NCBI GenBank assembly: GCA_009869945.1
Contig: WIXG01000221.1
Location: forward strand, 62,001 to 126,000
Direction of reading: 5' to 3'
DNA length: 64,000 nt
Source: Mesaphorura yosii
Lineage: Eukaryota; Arthropoda; Collembola; Poduromorpha; Tullbergiidae
How positions within the stretch are numbered: the stretch's first letter is position 1; each line of letters starts with the position of its first letter. Below are positions 10,501 to 23,866 of the stretch, piece after piece. Below the pieces are notes generated by a model, which saw nothing but the letters and a program-made list of their open reading frames with translations, did not search any database and was not told where the DNA came from. A program made the translations under genes and the position numbers.

Positions 10501-13500
10501 GAGTCGTTAACCAGAAATTAACGTAAAAGAAAGAAATTGGGTGAGATTTGCAATCAAACACGCCACAGCATTCGAGCCAGCGCCTTGCCTTCCCTGCTCT
10601 GCTCTTTGATCGCTCCTTCCTTTACAGTCGAAGCCAATTTATTATTAAAGCCCATCAAAGCCTACAAGCACCAATCTCGCAAGTCTCTCATTTATTTGCA
10701 CGTTCAACTTGAACTTGAAACAAGAAACAAGTTTCGTTACCGTTGTTGTTGTCTTTTTCTTGTCTTTTGCCAAAGTACTCATTTTCAATTTCGAGATTCG
10801 TGTTTCGTGTAGCAAGTGAAATTTCAGTCTTGTCGCGTTTGAACATTTCATTTGGGCTTGCAATTTTGCAATTTTCTGTCGGCCGTGCCCTAACATTTCA
10901 AGTGAAACGTTCCAGTTCATCTCCAGCGTTTAGCCGTTTAGAGTCAAACCGTTTCAGCGTCAAAAGGCAATCATGCGTCAAATTTTGGGAGGTAAGCCGG
11001 CAAACTTTCTTTTCTTTTCATGTTTGATTGGACGCTTTGTTTGCTTGCGCGAGGCGAATATTTGCTTGGCTTCCTCACTGTGACAGCTTTGCTTTTGATG
11101 TCTCTATTTTCGTTCTGTTTGAGAGCCCACACGCGAAGCCAAAAATATGCAAATGGCGTAGGGAAAATCGATAAGGCACCCAGCAACCTGTTGGTGCTTG
11201 AACTCGAACTATTTCTGGAGAAATTCGCACTGCAGTTTCCAGTTCGCATCTTACAAAAGTTTCTCAGCGTGGCACTTCAAAACTTTTCCAATTATCGCCA
11301 TCGCGGGGAATTGAGAATTGCTCAACTTCGGCTTTGATTGCGAATCGCGAATCGCAATCGCAGGTCACGTCACAAGCGCAAAGCGTCTGGACAAGTTTTT
11401 TTTTGGTGTGATAAATTAGAATTTGACAAGTTGCATAATCAACCGAAATTTTCCATATGTAAACATGCAGCATGCAAATTCTTGTCCACAATTTGCATAG
11501 CACGTAAATTAGAGCTTTTTCTCGCTTCATTGCAACGTTTTTCAATTAAGCCAGCGAGATTTACTCTCAAGCGTCCAACTAAATAAATGAAAAACAAAAC
11601 ATGCATTGCTAAATTGATGGGAAAATGAGGAAAGTTTAATTGTAATTGTAATTTGGTTAATTAAACTGCGTCTTGTGCATTCATACGTGGTCCACAGCCT
11701 GTGTTAATCCAATTTGCGAATTGAGGAAAAGAAAAGCGTGAAATCACAATTGCAATTGCGATTTTGTGCTCCACCGCATCGAATCTGCGATTCGCGATCC
11801 GCAAATAGCGCATGCGACGAGAATTTCATCCAATTACAAACACACAAAGTGTGTCAGTCGTGAAACAAATACGAAACGCGACGAGAACCTCACTCGAGAT
11901 TGACAGAACATGCAATTTTGCAAATAAAGCGTGTCAAACCAGCAGCTAGCTTGAACGAAGATGAATCAAAGATGCTCATGCTCACACAGGAAAGTGCATC
12001 GCATCGCTCATCAACAAAAAACCCCAGTCGCGTCTCGCATCTTTGCGTCTCATCCCAGCACGACACAGCACAGCACCGTTTAAGCGTGTGTAGCGAATTC
12101 GTAAACTGTAATCTGCAAATTTGCGATTTCACGCTTACGGCTTATGAAGGGACTTAATCTTAATTACCGACAGACCCAATTTTGATGAATCTGCAAATTG
12201 CGAGCGCGGATGAACGACCGCCCGACTGACTCTCACTGTCGTGCGATTAATATTTTATGGGTCTTTGCAAAATATTCACAACAACTGGGATCGTACGTTG
12301 TTTACATTCTCACGATAGAAAAAATGCGTGTTGTGTGCCGTTCGCTGCTCTTATGGTATCAGAAATAAATGTCCAACGCACGCGTCACGTTAAGTTAGGA
12401 CACGCAATTCGCGAAAAGCCATACACAATTGGCAATTTTCGAATTCGCGAGTCTGTCATTTGCAGCAATGAACGAAAACGCTGACGAACTGATTAAAAGT
12501 CCCAGTGCAGTGCCAAAGTGCACGATGGCGAGACAAAACAAATCACAACTTCGGATCGTGACAGAAAGTAAACACGATGCACGATGAGCAATCAATCATC
12601 CTATCAATGCACCGGGCATTGTCCCGTGCCGTGCCGTAATAAACAGAACAGATACAGAACAGACAATGTGAAATCACGAGCTGATAAGAGAAATCAATCC
12701 GAATACGACTGCGACGCGGTGGCAGAAGACAGTTTTTGTCTGGTCACCTGCTTCGATTTCCTGGTTACCGAACTCTAACCGTCGCTGTGGCCGGCCGAGT
12801 CGTAACACGGAAGCGTTCCAGGAATTGCCATTAATTCTAGTCCGTACGTCCAAACGCACGTAACGCGTGCTCGTTTACTATTTACAAGTCACTGAGGTCG
12901 TCTTTTCTTAGAACGGGACATTGACTCTTGGGACTCGACTCTCTTCGTCTCCACGCAATGCACAAGTAGCAAGTGCGGCTGTCCTGTACATGACCGGGCC
13001 AGTTGCAAGTTGCATAATTTTGTATAAGTCGCGTATCCACTTTTTATGAACAAAGCCAAGAAATCTTGCACTTGACATCGAAAATGTGTGGTGAATAAAT
13101 TATCTCAGACCGCGCCGCTTTTACTTTGCCCCACTCGCACTCGCACGCCTGCTTGGCTCGAATCATTACCAATGAATGAATTGCGACAATTCCAATTTAT
13201 TCGCATTTCAACACGCTCCCATCGTTTTCGCACCGCACTGCATTTGTAAAGGTTAAGGCTATAATGATGCGAAAATTGCGAAACTCCAACTCTTCGCAGG
13301 CGCATTCGCATTCGCGTGTCTCTGTCGTAAGACTAATTAGTCGACTGCAATTAAACAACTGAACGTGCTACTAAATGGCAAGGCGAATGAGACACTGCTT
13401 GGCAGTTGCGGATTGGTAAATCGCCACTCACAATAAAGCAATCAAAGTTAAATAAATTATTTCTACATCAGTGAAAAATTGCACATCGCCGCCGAGTACC

Positions 13501-14923
13501 TCAAGAAAGTTGCGATTTGCGAATGCGAATCAATATTTGCAAAGAAATGTAATTACTCGCAAAATTTTCATTGCCATTTTCGGGCTGTTCGTGTCCGGTG
13601 CATGACTTGCTGACAATCAAAACTGGAAACATTTCTGGAAAATTGCTACCCATTACAGAGTTAAAGTACGACACGACAAAAACTAAAAAAAACACAAGAA
13701 ATGAATTGAAATTGTGAAGGACACATCAATAATTCAGGTTCGCGTGGTTTTAAACTCAAGAAAGGCTTGGAAGATGTTCGGCTTACGCCAGAATTCCAGA
13801 GTATCAATCGTCCATTAAAAACATACGGACACGAACTCACTTAAAACTAAAAACTGCGCCAGTTTCTTTTTGCATGCTTTTTGTTGTGTTCTTTTACATT
13901 TTTGGCCTGTCCAAACTTTTCCGTGCTTGAGTCCAGCACAGCTCAGTCCAGTCCCGTTTTAACGGTGTACGTGAACTCTACGCTCACTGGACTTTTGAAC
14001 TCGTGGCAGCAGCCAACGGCCATTCAAGTGCAGTGATCTAATCAGTAACAATAACTCTAATCGCAAATCACAAATCGTGAATCGCCGATCGTGCAATTGA
14101 CATTCCGATCGGTGCTGTGTGACAGTTATTCTTGTATCATTTTCAATTGAAAATTAATTGTGAATCCGGATCAATGTGCAAATTGGTCATCGAAAATTGT
14201 TTACTAGCCACGCCGGCAAACCGGCGGTTGCGGTTCCAAGAATAATTCCATTGCATCGCATTCGCATCTCTGCCAAATTCCCAGCCAGAGCCCAGTTGCT
14301 TGTTATTCCCAAGCTTGTTTCGTGTTTCTGTTTCTGCTTGCGTGTTTTCGTGTAATGTAAATGTAACTGTAATGTTTGATGATAGTACTCACTTCATTTG
14401 ATAGCCAATACAAAGCACTGATGGCCAGAGCCTGCCACACATTTACTTTTACATGAACACGTTCGCTACGTGCGCGGCACGCAGAGCGTTTTGTAATTTT
14501 GTTCTGTGGCCAAATGTCAGTGCTCAGTATCTCTTTGGAGAGCCAAGGAGACAGAACGCTAAGCTAGTCCAAATCAGCACTTATGCATTAACGAGTAGTA
14601 GGCAGTCAGTAGCAATGTTCTTAGCTTCAGCTTGTGATTAGCTATTCTACGAAATTTGACCGGAAGAGTTCTTGAGTTCTTCGTCTTTAAGCTTTGCTCC
14701 AGTGCGCTCGCTCGCACGTGCACCACGCGTTTTAGCGTTTTTTGTTGACAAGCTGCCAGTTGTGACGGGAATCTCCGCTTAGGTATTGTACTCTTTTCGC
14801 CTTGCTCTTTGCATTTTTTTTTCTACCTTGTAATCTAGACCCAGATAGCGCCTGCCTAATTAGAGCATAGATTAGCAGCGCCGCTTGCCCTCTATCCTTT
14901 AATCTCCCACGCCACTAATCTAC
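7594..14923. other. Long noncoding stretch upstream of aquaporin 2
   Basis: Over 7 kb with no exon I can defend on either strand. The many short ORFs have Asn/Ser/Cys-biased, low-information translations and no shared splice logic. Composition is distinctive: short AT-rich words with a CG or GC step, such as TTCGCAA, GAATTCGC, TTTGCAAA and their complements, recur throughout. The last about 300 bases probably carry the promoter and 5' UTR of aquaporin 2. Confidence 0.6.
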
Positions 14924-17900
14924 ATGCTGGTATCACTGACCTCATTCACGTCTTTCTTCGCCGGTGCCACAAAAACGAAAAGTAACGCAATCTCCGCCGT
15001 CCCCGTCACGCCAAAGCAGCAGCTTGTGGCAGCGGCAGCTCCCGCCGCTCCGAAAATTACCCGTGCCTTCGTGCACGTCCACTCCACAGACAGCGCAGAC
15101 GCAGACGCCGATGACCCGCCAAAACCCGCCCCTGCCGTCGTAATGAGCCACCTCACCCAGAATATGCTCCTTCGCGCCGATTCTTTGCTTGCCCCGCGCC
15201 TCGACGGCGCGGGCCTGGAAAGCGTGTCCGGGCCGGAAGGCGTGGGTGCCGGGAGCCTGATAAGGAGCCATCCCCCACGGCTGAGCATTGCAGCCGCGAA
15301 AAGCTACAACAGCTACAGCAACAACGGCGGGCTGGGGCTTGGCGCGGGTTCCGACAGCCCCAAGCCGAAGTTGTCCATGCAAGGCACGTCGCAGTCGAAG
15401 TCTCAGAGTTTCCGGTCGCAAGACTCGACGTCCCTCCTCATCCCGCCCTCCTCGTCTCTGCCACTGCCCCTGCCTGGCCCGTCCTCGAGCGGTGCGCCAA
15501 CGCTCTCTGGGCTTCCGCCCCTGAAACCCCGGTACCTCGACAAAATCAGCAGCGGCTTCAAGAAACCGGGACCGCTCGACGGCAGTGTCATCGACATAAA
15601 CAGTGTCCCGGGCGCCATAGCGTCGACCATCGCGACGACAGCGAGTACGGCGAAGGCGCTGACCCTCGGCGAAGGCGCAAGCGCTGGAGTCGCCTTGGCT
15701 CCAGGGAGCAGCACGGTGGAGGCCCCGAAGCTCGACCCTGCGAAGCTGAATGAGTCGAAGAAGCTGAAACGCATGTTTACTCGAACCACGTCGATCATCA
15801 ATCTCAATAACAATTGCGGCAGCGCTGGCGGTGATGATAAGGCTGATAAGACGGCTAAAGATGTTAACGCTACTAATGCTAACGCTCGCGCTAATGCGAA
15901 TTCGGCTGACGCTGATAAGCTTGAGATTTCCATGCGAAAAGCGCGTCTCGCTAAATTGTTCTCTGCTCCGCCTCTCGCAGACATCTTCAGCATGGGCCGA
16001 ATCCAAGAGTTTCGGGCAAAGGTCGGCGGTGGACAAATCTCATTCGTGCAAAAGGACATTTGGCGGTGTCTCGCCGCCGAGTTCCTTGGCACCTTCCTCC
16101 TCGTCCTGATTGGCTGCGGGAGCACCGTGCAAATCGGCGCGCGTGCGCCCACCGTCGTGGATGCCGCTTTGTGTAAGGAAATTACGATACCAAAAAAGCT
16201 TTAATCAAAAGTTATTATTTCTAGGCTTGTACATCTTTTGCAGGTTTCGGATTGACGGTGGCCACGCTCATTATCGTAAGTCAATTTTCTTCTACTTCGG
16301 CCTGCAAAACAAAAACAGCGCACTGCATTTACTTTTCTTATCAAGATTGCAATTAGTGCGAATTTGCCAATTTGTGAGGGGCAAAATGAGACAGGCAGGC
16401 GGACAGGCAGTAGGTTTACATTTGTTTGTTTTTCTTACCAAAATAAGAGGAACGAGAATTCCCTATCGAATGTTGATCTACATTCACGTTCACGCGCAAC
16501 AAGTTATCGATTTTTATCAAATCTCAAGCCGGGGGATTTCCCAGCCCGAAAGACCGGAATTCCGTCCGGCGCAGCTCAGCGGACCCGCCATCATAAAATT
16601 GACAGTTGGCAGCCTTGGGCCGGGTACTGACCAACGGGCGGCGCGCCCGTTGCATGTAGCACGAAGGCCGGCCTTGTTTAATTAATCTGAATTCAAAAAA
16701 TTGCCAGTCGCTAGAAGGCACGCGTGACATTCGCGACATGGCGCGCTCGATTAATTGCGCGTACGAAAGGCGTATGACCAAGCAGCATTGGATTCATTTC
16801 ATGTGTACGCAAAAGACAAAACCAACAATTTACTTGAATCGCTCATAAATCACAGCTACTTGGCAAATGGCAATGGCGTGGCAGTGCCATAATCACGTAT
16901 CGCCCTCAAGTACAGCAAAACAGTAGCCGCCTGCAGACGTTGCGGGCTCAAATTCGCAAATTACGATTTAAACACGGGCCTTGCCTTTGCCTTGTGTACG
17001 TACGTGTTCGTTGCTCGTAACGGCGATTGTTGAGACGTCAACTTGACGCCGACAGTGGAAGGTCAGTGTAAGGGCAGGGCAATAACTCCAAGCCTCGAGC
17101 ACTCGACTTCTCAATTAAAACCAGCAATCAGCACTTTCTGCTCTGAGTGATTAACTCTCAATTCGCAACTTGAATTCACAAGTGTCAGAAGTGACTCAGC
17201 AATCAGCAACAGCAGTCACTGATAGCGATACTTTCGTGTTGACGAGAAATTGAATTGTCATTTTTATCCTGAACGATTTATTATCGGCATTGTTGTTCTT
17301 ATTGCCAACTGCTAGCTGTGAACTGCGAATTGCCATTTTAGCACACTTGTACTTTGCAGCTCACAAATTCGCACTCGTGCGTGCGTACGTGCGTGTAATT
17401 AAAAGTCAAGTTTATAAACACGGCTGCGACTGCGATTGCGTAACTTTTCGCGGCTCAGCGTGCAAATGCAAATGCGAAACAATGCGAAAGTGAGTGTGGC
17501 CCAGTAGCCAGTCTAAATTTAATCTTGGCCGTCCTGGCGTGATTGACATCTTGTCTGCAGACAAGACTTCATACATTTGCATAATAATGCCGGCATTGTG
17601 CTGTTGAAAAGAGTGGAAATAAAATGATTATGCAAATTTGCAAATTTGATCTCTCACTCACGCCACGCAGCGCTCAGCCAAGCGCGTTGATTCTGCTACG
17701 TTGAGCGCTCGATCACAATATTTTGACGGAGCGTCCGTCAAATCAACAATCGACGGGTTTCCAAGATTAAGAGCCGAAATTTGGCCGGGTTAACGACTTT
17801 TGAGCTTGCTTTTGACCCGTTTAATTGCGATTTGAGGTAAGGTAAGACGGTTTGGGGGCAATGTGAGACAAAATCTTGTGTCGTCTTTCGAAATTTTTGC

Positions 17901-19989
17901 ATGGTATGACATAATGGAAGGGAATTCAGGCCGCAATCACAACACGACAAATTTGGAGTCAGAATCCTGCGCTGCACTGATGCTTAACTTCATTAAGTGC
18001 AAGTTAAGCCGCTTTGATTGCAATTGCAGTCATTTCTTTCTTGGTATTTACATGACTCATCAATTTTGACCCGATTTTAAGGCAGCAGCGCAGTGCAGCG
18101 CGTCAAAGCCAAAGCCAAAGCCAGAGACATTTCATTGCATGCATGCATTTGTGGGCACGATTGTGTTCTAAGCGGCTCTTGACGGCTCACTTGGTCACTT
18201 CGGCCAGTCTCGAAAACAATAACAATTAATTGTTGCAACTGCCACACTGCAGTCGCTGTGTGTACTCAGCCTTCATTTGGCAGTGGCAGGCATGGCGAAC
18301 ATTAATTACGGGCGATGCGATGCAATGCAAATGCAAAACCTTGTCTGAGATTAAAAGGCTTAAGCAAGCAGTTCTTTTGCTCTCCAAATATTAACTTTTG
18401 AATATTGAGTCTTTGTGCCACTGCTGATTGTACTGCGCTGCCATAATTTGGAAATGAGTTCAAGGGTCAGTGCAGTGCAGTGCAGCGCATTGCGAATTTC
18501 GAATTGCGTAATTTGCACTCCCACTGATTGTCAATACCGAGAACAATGCGAGTGAGTACCCGAAATGGACGCAGATAAGCTCCATTAGTCTCAAGAAGCC
18601 CAAAATTCATCTGCAACGAAATAATGAACCATGCAATTCAATTAACGGAAGACAAAGACCTCAGCTGAAATTGACTCACTGAAAAATTGCTGCAAATTCA
18701 GAATTTGCACCGAAATTGAACGACTTTTGTGACCCACGAGTTTAAAAATTGTACCGCGTAGTTTCTTATCGATTTTCTGACTGATACGCTGCGCTGGCCA
18801 AACTCACGAAAATTATGAAAGTGTTTACTTGAAGCGGTCGGCGCAGCTGCTGAAGTCAGTTAACTACTTGCAATTTGCAAATTAATATCGTTAGTTTAGT
18901 TGGCAGCTGGCAAATATTTGATGTAGAGCCATTAACTGTTACTATTACTTGACTTTAATTTATTGTGTCTTGTGTGTTTCTGTTTCTGTCTGGTCCGCCC
19001 GGCTGATTGCAGATGATTGGACACGTCAGCGGATGTCACATCAATCCGGCTGTCACCTGCGCCATGCTCGTCACTGGCAAGATAAAAATCATCAAAGCGC
19101 TCCTGTACATCGTCGTCCAGTGTGTTGGGGCTATCGTGGCTATCGCCGTCCTGAAGGTAAGGCAAGGGCGGCCACGCCACGACAAAAAACTGACCTACCA
19201 CGTCGTCGGACGTCATTAATCAATAACCATACATTAATTAGTGCTTATCCTTTTTTGATTTCACTCCCACCCACGTCGGCGGACGATTCGCCCAGTAATT
19301 AGATTAATGCCTTGACATAATTATGATTAATGATGCCGTCAGTGTCCAAATACGGCGACGCGGCCACAACTCCTAAACCTAAACCATCTAATCATCTTGT
19401 ATTATTTGATAAACAGGCTCTGTCTCCGCCAGCCGTGCAGAACACCGACATTGGCTACATGACACTGGCGACTGGAGTCACTCCACTGCAGGCTTTCGGC
19501 ATTGAGTTCCTCCTCACCTTCGTCCTCGTCTTTGTCGTCTTTGGAGTCTGTGACGAACACCGAAATGACGTAAAGGGATCTGGCGCTCTGACCATCGGCC
19601 TGGCCCTCGCCTCACTCATCCTGTACGGAGGGCCCCTCACGGGTGCTGGTATCAACCCCGCGCGGGCACTCGGGCCGTGTGTCATCAGCGGGAAGTTTGA
19701 AGATCACTGGGTCTACTGGCTCGGTAAGTTCCTGATTAATTTGGCGGCTTGCAACTTGCATGGCAATACATTTTGAATTTGCCGCGCGCGCTGTTTCTCT
19801 TTCTCAGGCCCGATTGGAGGAGGACTCGTCGCGGCTGCAATCTACCAGCACGTATTTCGCGCCCTGCGACCCGAAGAGGTTGAAGCAGCAGAAATCATGA
19901 GGGACAAGAAAATCCGGGAGATGGAAGCCAGCAAGGAGCACGTCAACGTCAACATAAACGGCAACGGGAGCCCGGTGCCGTCCGTCTAA
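14924..19989 (+). CDS. Aquaporin 2 with an about 380-residue N-terminal extension
   Basis: Exons 14924-16172, 16244-16275, 19013-19156, 19417-19723 and 19808-19989 join in frame to 637 aa, all GT-AG. A 32-base exon 2 supplies the end of TM2 ([10 protein letters not shown]). The channel core starts near residue 385 ([20 protein letters not shown]). It shows [10 protein letters not shown] as the first NPA half-helix and [10 protein letters not shown] as the second, and resembles the insect Prip/Drip group. Two features are odd. About 380 residues rich in Ser, Pro, Ala and Gly precede TM1, far longer than usual for the family. The His expected in TM5 of water-selective channels is replaced ([12 protein letters not shown]). 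Start chosen at the first in-frame Met; Met at 15143 is an alternative. The tail is charged ([17 protein letters not shown]). The large intron 16276-19012 holds nothing else I can support. Confidence 0.92.
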
Positions 19990-20591
19990 ACTACCGCGTA
20001 GAAGAGGGGTCATTCTCATTAGGGTTAAGTTAAGAGCTGAGCTGGTCACAAGCAGTAGTAATTGCAGTAACTAGATTGAAGTGAATCACTAACATGTTAA
20101 TTTATTTAAGGAAATTGATGTACACTGTGCAGGCGTAAGAATAAAGCACATTAACTAACGTTATTTTAATGGAAGCTCGAAGGCAGTCTGTGGTTTAATC
20201 TATTAAGCATAACTTTAAATACTCGAATTGTATTAATTAACTTTAATTTTGACTCAGGCATCTTTTTTATTGTTTTATCCGCAGCGCCGAGACGTGCAGT
20301 CTATTTCTGAACTGTTTTAGCCCACAATTCTTCGTTTTCGCATGTTTTAGTGTTTAGGCTGTAAATAAGCTGAATTGAAGTAGAGAAGAGCAGCGATAAT
20401 TGTGTTGTAAGTTAGTTTAGTAAAGAATTCGACATGAAAAGAAGCTGTTTTGACTTGTCTTTGAAATCGTGTCGTCGTCGTGTAATTGTAAATACTGAAT
20501 TCCTTGACTTATCAAGTGTGGAGGGTTAATGCAAAATAAACTAGCTGATAGCTAATCTTGATCGTGGCTGATGGCCAAGTTCATTTGCTGA
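19990..20591. other. 3' UTR of aquaporin 2 and convergent intergenic DNA
   Basis: An AATAAA at 20140-20145 (+) is a good poly(A) signal for aquaporin 2. On the minus strand an AATAAA-like word near 20265-20272 could serve the gene ending at 20592. Nothing coding was seen. Confidence 0.5.
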
Positions 20592-22713
20592 TCAGGCCTC
20601 CTTGTGCACGTGGCCGTGAGCCGAAACCCCCGTTCCGTGGTGTCGACGCATCGCGGCCACTTCGTGCTGCAGTTCTCGCTGCACGAGTTCGTCCTCGATC
20701 CCGTCCAGCTCGTACGTGACGGGTTCGTTAGCAGTTTTCATCATCGACTGCTGAAATTCCCGCTCAATTCGGTCTCTCGCCCGGGCCAGCACGTCTTCGT
20801 TTTCCTCCGCGAACCACCGCACGTAGTAGTCCGTCGTCGAGCCTGCGGGCGAGGCGAGGGTGACGGAAATCTCGGGAACCCCCACCCGTCGATAGAGCTC
20901 AGGGAAGCAGGAGACGTACAGCGTGTTCAGGCCCTTGCGGATCATTCGCCAGAACCAACTGCACCACGGCTCCTTCGGGGCAGCGTGGATCTCCGCCCCC
21001 GCAGGCACTTTGATCTCCTCCACGGGGATGTCAGGCTCCTGATAGTGCGGGTCCTTGCTGACAGGAGCGAAACCAAACAGCCTTCCGAGCCAGCCCGTCG
21101 TCCGCGTGAGGTGCGGGAACTTTTCGAGGAATTCTTCGTCCTCCGCCAGCGTGGCTGCGGGCGGGTAGTCCATGCATGGACTCGACAGCGGGTAAATCCG
21201 CTGGTGGCTGTCCATCTCCGAGTCGATGATTGGCTCCACGGCGCTCTCCTCCAAGTTCAGAAATAGCCATCCGAGCCGTGACTCCTTCAAGTCCTCCAGA
21301 CGACCGTCTATCAGCGAATGAATGTACTCCAGGCGGTCGCGCCGGCGGGTCAGGCAAAGGAATTGGCCGTACGTTTCGTTGAACTCCGCCTCGAACTCTG
21401 CAAATCGTAATCCATCAACGACGGTCCTTAATTTTATACCTCTTTGGCCTTTGGCGGTTTACCTTTCTGGTGAATGTTCATGTTGACTTTGCAGTACACC
21501 GGAACTCCGTTCTGGAATTCGACGTGATGGGCGGTGAAGACGCGGGGCTTCGCCAGTTTCTCCGGCTCCACGAGTTTCTTGCCCATACGCTCGACCTGCT
21601 TCGGTTTCTCAAACACGAACGAGTTGATGGTCATCAGGTGCAGCTTCTCCGGGAGCCGGACATTGAAGCAGGAGTCCGTGGACTCGTCCGGCTCGTTGGC
21701 GATTCTTGGAAAGAGCGAATTGGACACGGCTTCGAAGATTGTGCAGTCGGTATTCTTGAGCTGATTGCTGTGCCCGTACCCGAAGGCTCCGTACGAGAAG
21801 ACAAACTCGTAAATGACCTTGGCCGCTCGGAGTCCGTTTGACCACATCGTCGTGTGATTGATTCCATGCACTTCGCGAATGAGCTGGTAAAGGTGAATAT
21901 CCTTCGACGAGATCTGAAAGAAGTGCAAGCAAACGATAAATGAAATTCTGGAGCTGGAGCCCTACGCCAGTTCACCTTAAATTCAAACTTCAAACTTACG
22001 ATGTAATGAATTTCTGGACGCTGGAATGCCCAAAGCTCCAGTCGAACCTTATTTGCCAGATTGTCCCGGTACCGGGAAACCTGCAGCGAATTCGAGGCGT
22101 GGGCGTGAGGAGTAATCAATCATCGAACAATTGAAATTCAGATGCAGCGAGCCTAAGAATTGAGACTGTGTGCTTACCCGAATGCTAAAATGCATCAGCG
22201 AATCGATCCTGACTCGATTGTTGTCGTCAGTGATGGCGACATTTGTGAGGCGCCGGGCGTTGCCAATTGTGACCAGCAAGTAAAAGAACATTGGCAGCGA
22301 TCGATCAAATGCTGGAATACAAAAATAAACGAATTCAGCCATGCCAGGTCGAATTATTTCTGATAAAGCAGCCTTTACCTGTACTTACAAGTAACCCGAA
22401 TCGACACGTTAAACAGTTCTAGGATGTGGAGCGCAATGACGGCGTCAGGTTCGGTGAGTACGCGAGCGTCTGAGCCGTCGACTCCGTATCGGAACCTTTC
22501 TGGGTCCGCATGCTGGCTCTCGGCTTCTCGCAAGTTCTTCAGGAGCTCCAAGTGGCGGGAGTAGGGCCTGGGAAGCCCGAGAGTGTAGTCCACTTCTTCG
22601 GCAGGCTCGTGCTCGAGATTCCCCACCTCCTCCGTGTCGCTGAACACGGCAACGGAGCTCACGGCCATCGGCGGAATACTGACCCGCTTGTTGCTCCTAC
22701 CAGTCTTCTCCAT
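20592..22713 (-). CDS. Orphan five-exon gene, 598 aa
   Basis: Minus-strand exons 22713-22389, 22311-22178, 22080-22000, 21913-21463 and 21397-20592 join in frame to 598 aa, with GT-AG at every junction. I do not recognise the family. There is no signal peptide and no clear transmembrane segment apart from a short hydrophobic run (MFFYLLVTIG) in exon 2. Visible blocks include LELWAFQRPEIHYI, HLYQLIREVHGINHTTMW, VIYEFVFSYGAFGYG and RLGWLFLNLEES. The C-terminal 150 residues are charged and Glu-rich and end GHVHKEA. Alternating hydrophobic residues in exons 2-4 suggest beta-rich folds, and a C2-like module is possible but unproven. The intact splicing and long open exons argue for a functional, probably cytosolic protein. 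Confidence 0.75.
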
Positions 22714-23063
22714 TTCGATTTCGGGCGCTGCACTGATTCAGATTCGAGTTCGAACACCTTCGATGTCGATGTGCAAGAAGTCCAGCTTCGATTTTGACGC
22801 ATGACTTGCCTGACTGCTCAGTTACTGTAGGTGAGTCCATTTCATTTTTGTTTTCCACAATAAATTAAGCTAAGCACGTGTGTACTGTTGCCAAGCAATT
22901 AAATCACTGGAGACAACCTGCTGGAGAGTTAATTTTTGGAAGAAACACATGAAACTTGTTATGACGGGCTCGAAGAAATTTCTCCAAGTTTCCATGGGAG
23001 CACAGCTTTAATACAATGCACATGCGATCAATGTAGACTGTTGTACAAGAGTTCTTAGAAGGT
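22714..23063. other. Intergenic region upstream of the 598-aa gene
   Basis: About 350 bases holding the probable promoter of the minus-strand 598-aa gene. No coding signal or repeat seen. Confidence 0.4.
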
Positions 23064-23508
23064 TTGATCCACTGGACGAATATCACATACATCGCAAATG
23101 CGTATCCAGCAGATATTTGGGTATCCTTTAATAGTAGTCAGTTGGCACTTGGCAGTATGAAACTTGAAGCAGAGATTGGAGCAAGTGGGAACAGTGATAG
23201 GGTTGGTATGGAGCCGAAGAAGGATACCAATTCATCTTGGATCAAGATCAATTCTGGTGGTACTCACAAGAAAGAAGATCAAGGTGGGAAGAGTTATGTA
23301 ACCGTAGTGGCTTCGGCGACCTTCAATCTACAGCAGCTAAACGGGAAACTGGAGTTACCGTCCTTGTATTTAACTATGAGGTCATGCCAAATATGTTCTT
23401 CATTGTGTCAAAAGGTGGTGAATTTCTACAGCAAAAGTACGGAGCTGGTCAAATATAACCGACTAATCCACAAATTGAGAGCATGTGATTTATTGATCTG
23501 CGGTATTT
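23064..23508 (+). pseudogene. Unassigned protein remnant with a frameshift
   Basis: A frame opening near 23064 (WTNITYIANAYPADIWVSF) reads like a folded beta-rich protein up to about 23345 (YVTVVASATFNLQQ). Sensible protein then continues in another frame (VTVLVFNYEVMPNMFFIVSKGG), ending in TAA at 23456-23458. The change of frame without splice sites indicates a small insertion or deletion near 23340-23360. I cannot name the family. It precedes the kinase pseudogene but shares no frame with it. Confidence 0.45.
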
Positions 23509-23866
23509 AAGTTCAGGGTGCGCGGGATTTGAGGACGGCGCTGCCGTTCCGTTCCGTTCGAGGTCAACCCAACCTCGTATCGCTTTTCATATCGGCCACG
23601 GTCATTACCACTGACCCCGTATTTTGGAGGCATACAAGAGCTGCAAGGCCAACGGCACCCGACGACATTCGGCCATTTCAACGCTCTCGAACGCCGAACA
23701 AAGTCGAGAGGAACTCATCACCGCATTCCTTGTTCAAAACTCGCAAATATATAAATCCCATTCAAAGCTGTCATGTGCTTGCAAAATCGTCGGCGAATCT
23801 CCTCCACGTCAACCTCACTTGTTGAAAAGACCTAATCAAGACTGGTCCGCTGTGCGTGTTGACATC

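Noticed and set aside
14942-16036. 364-codon minus-strand ORF opposite aquaporin 2 exon 1
   Set aside because: It is the GC-rich shadow of the real + strand exon, which splices in frame to a full channel.
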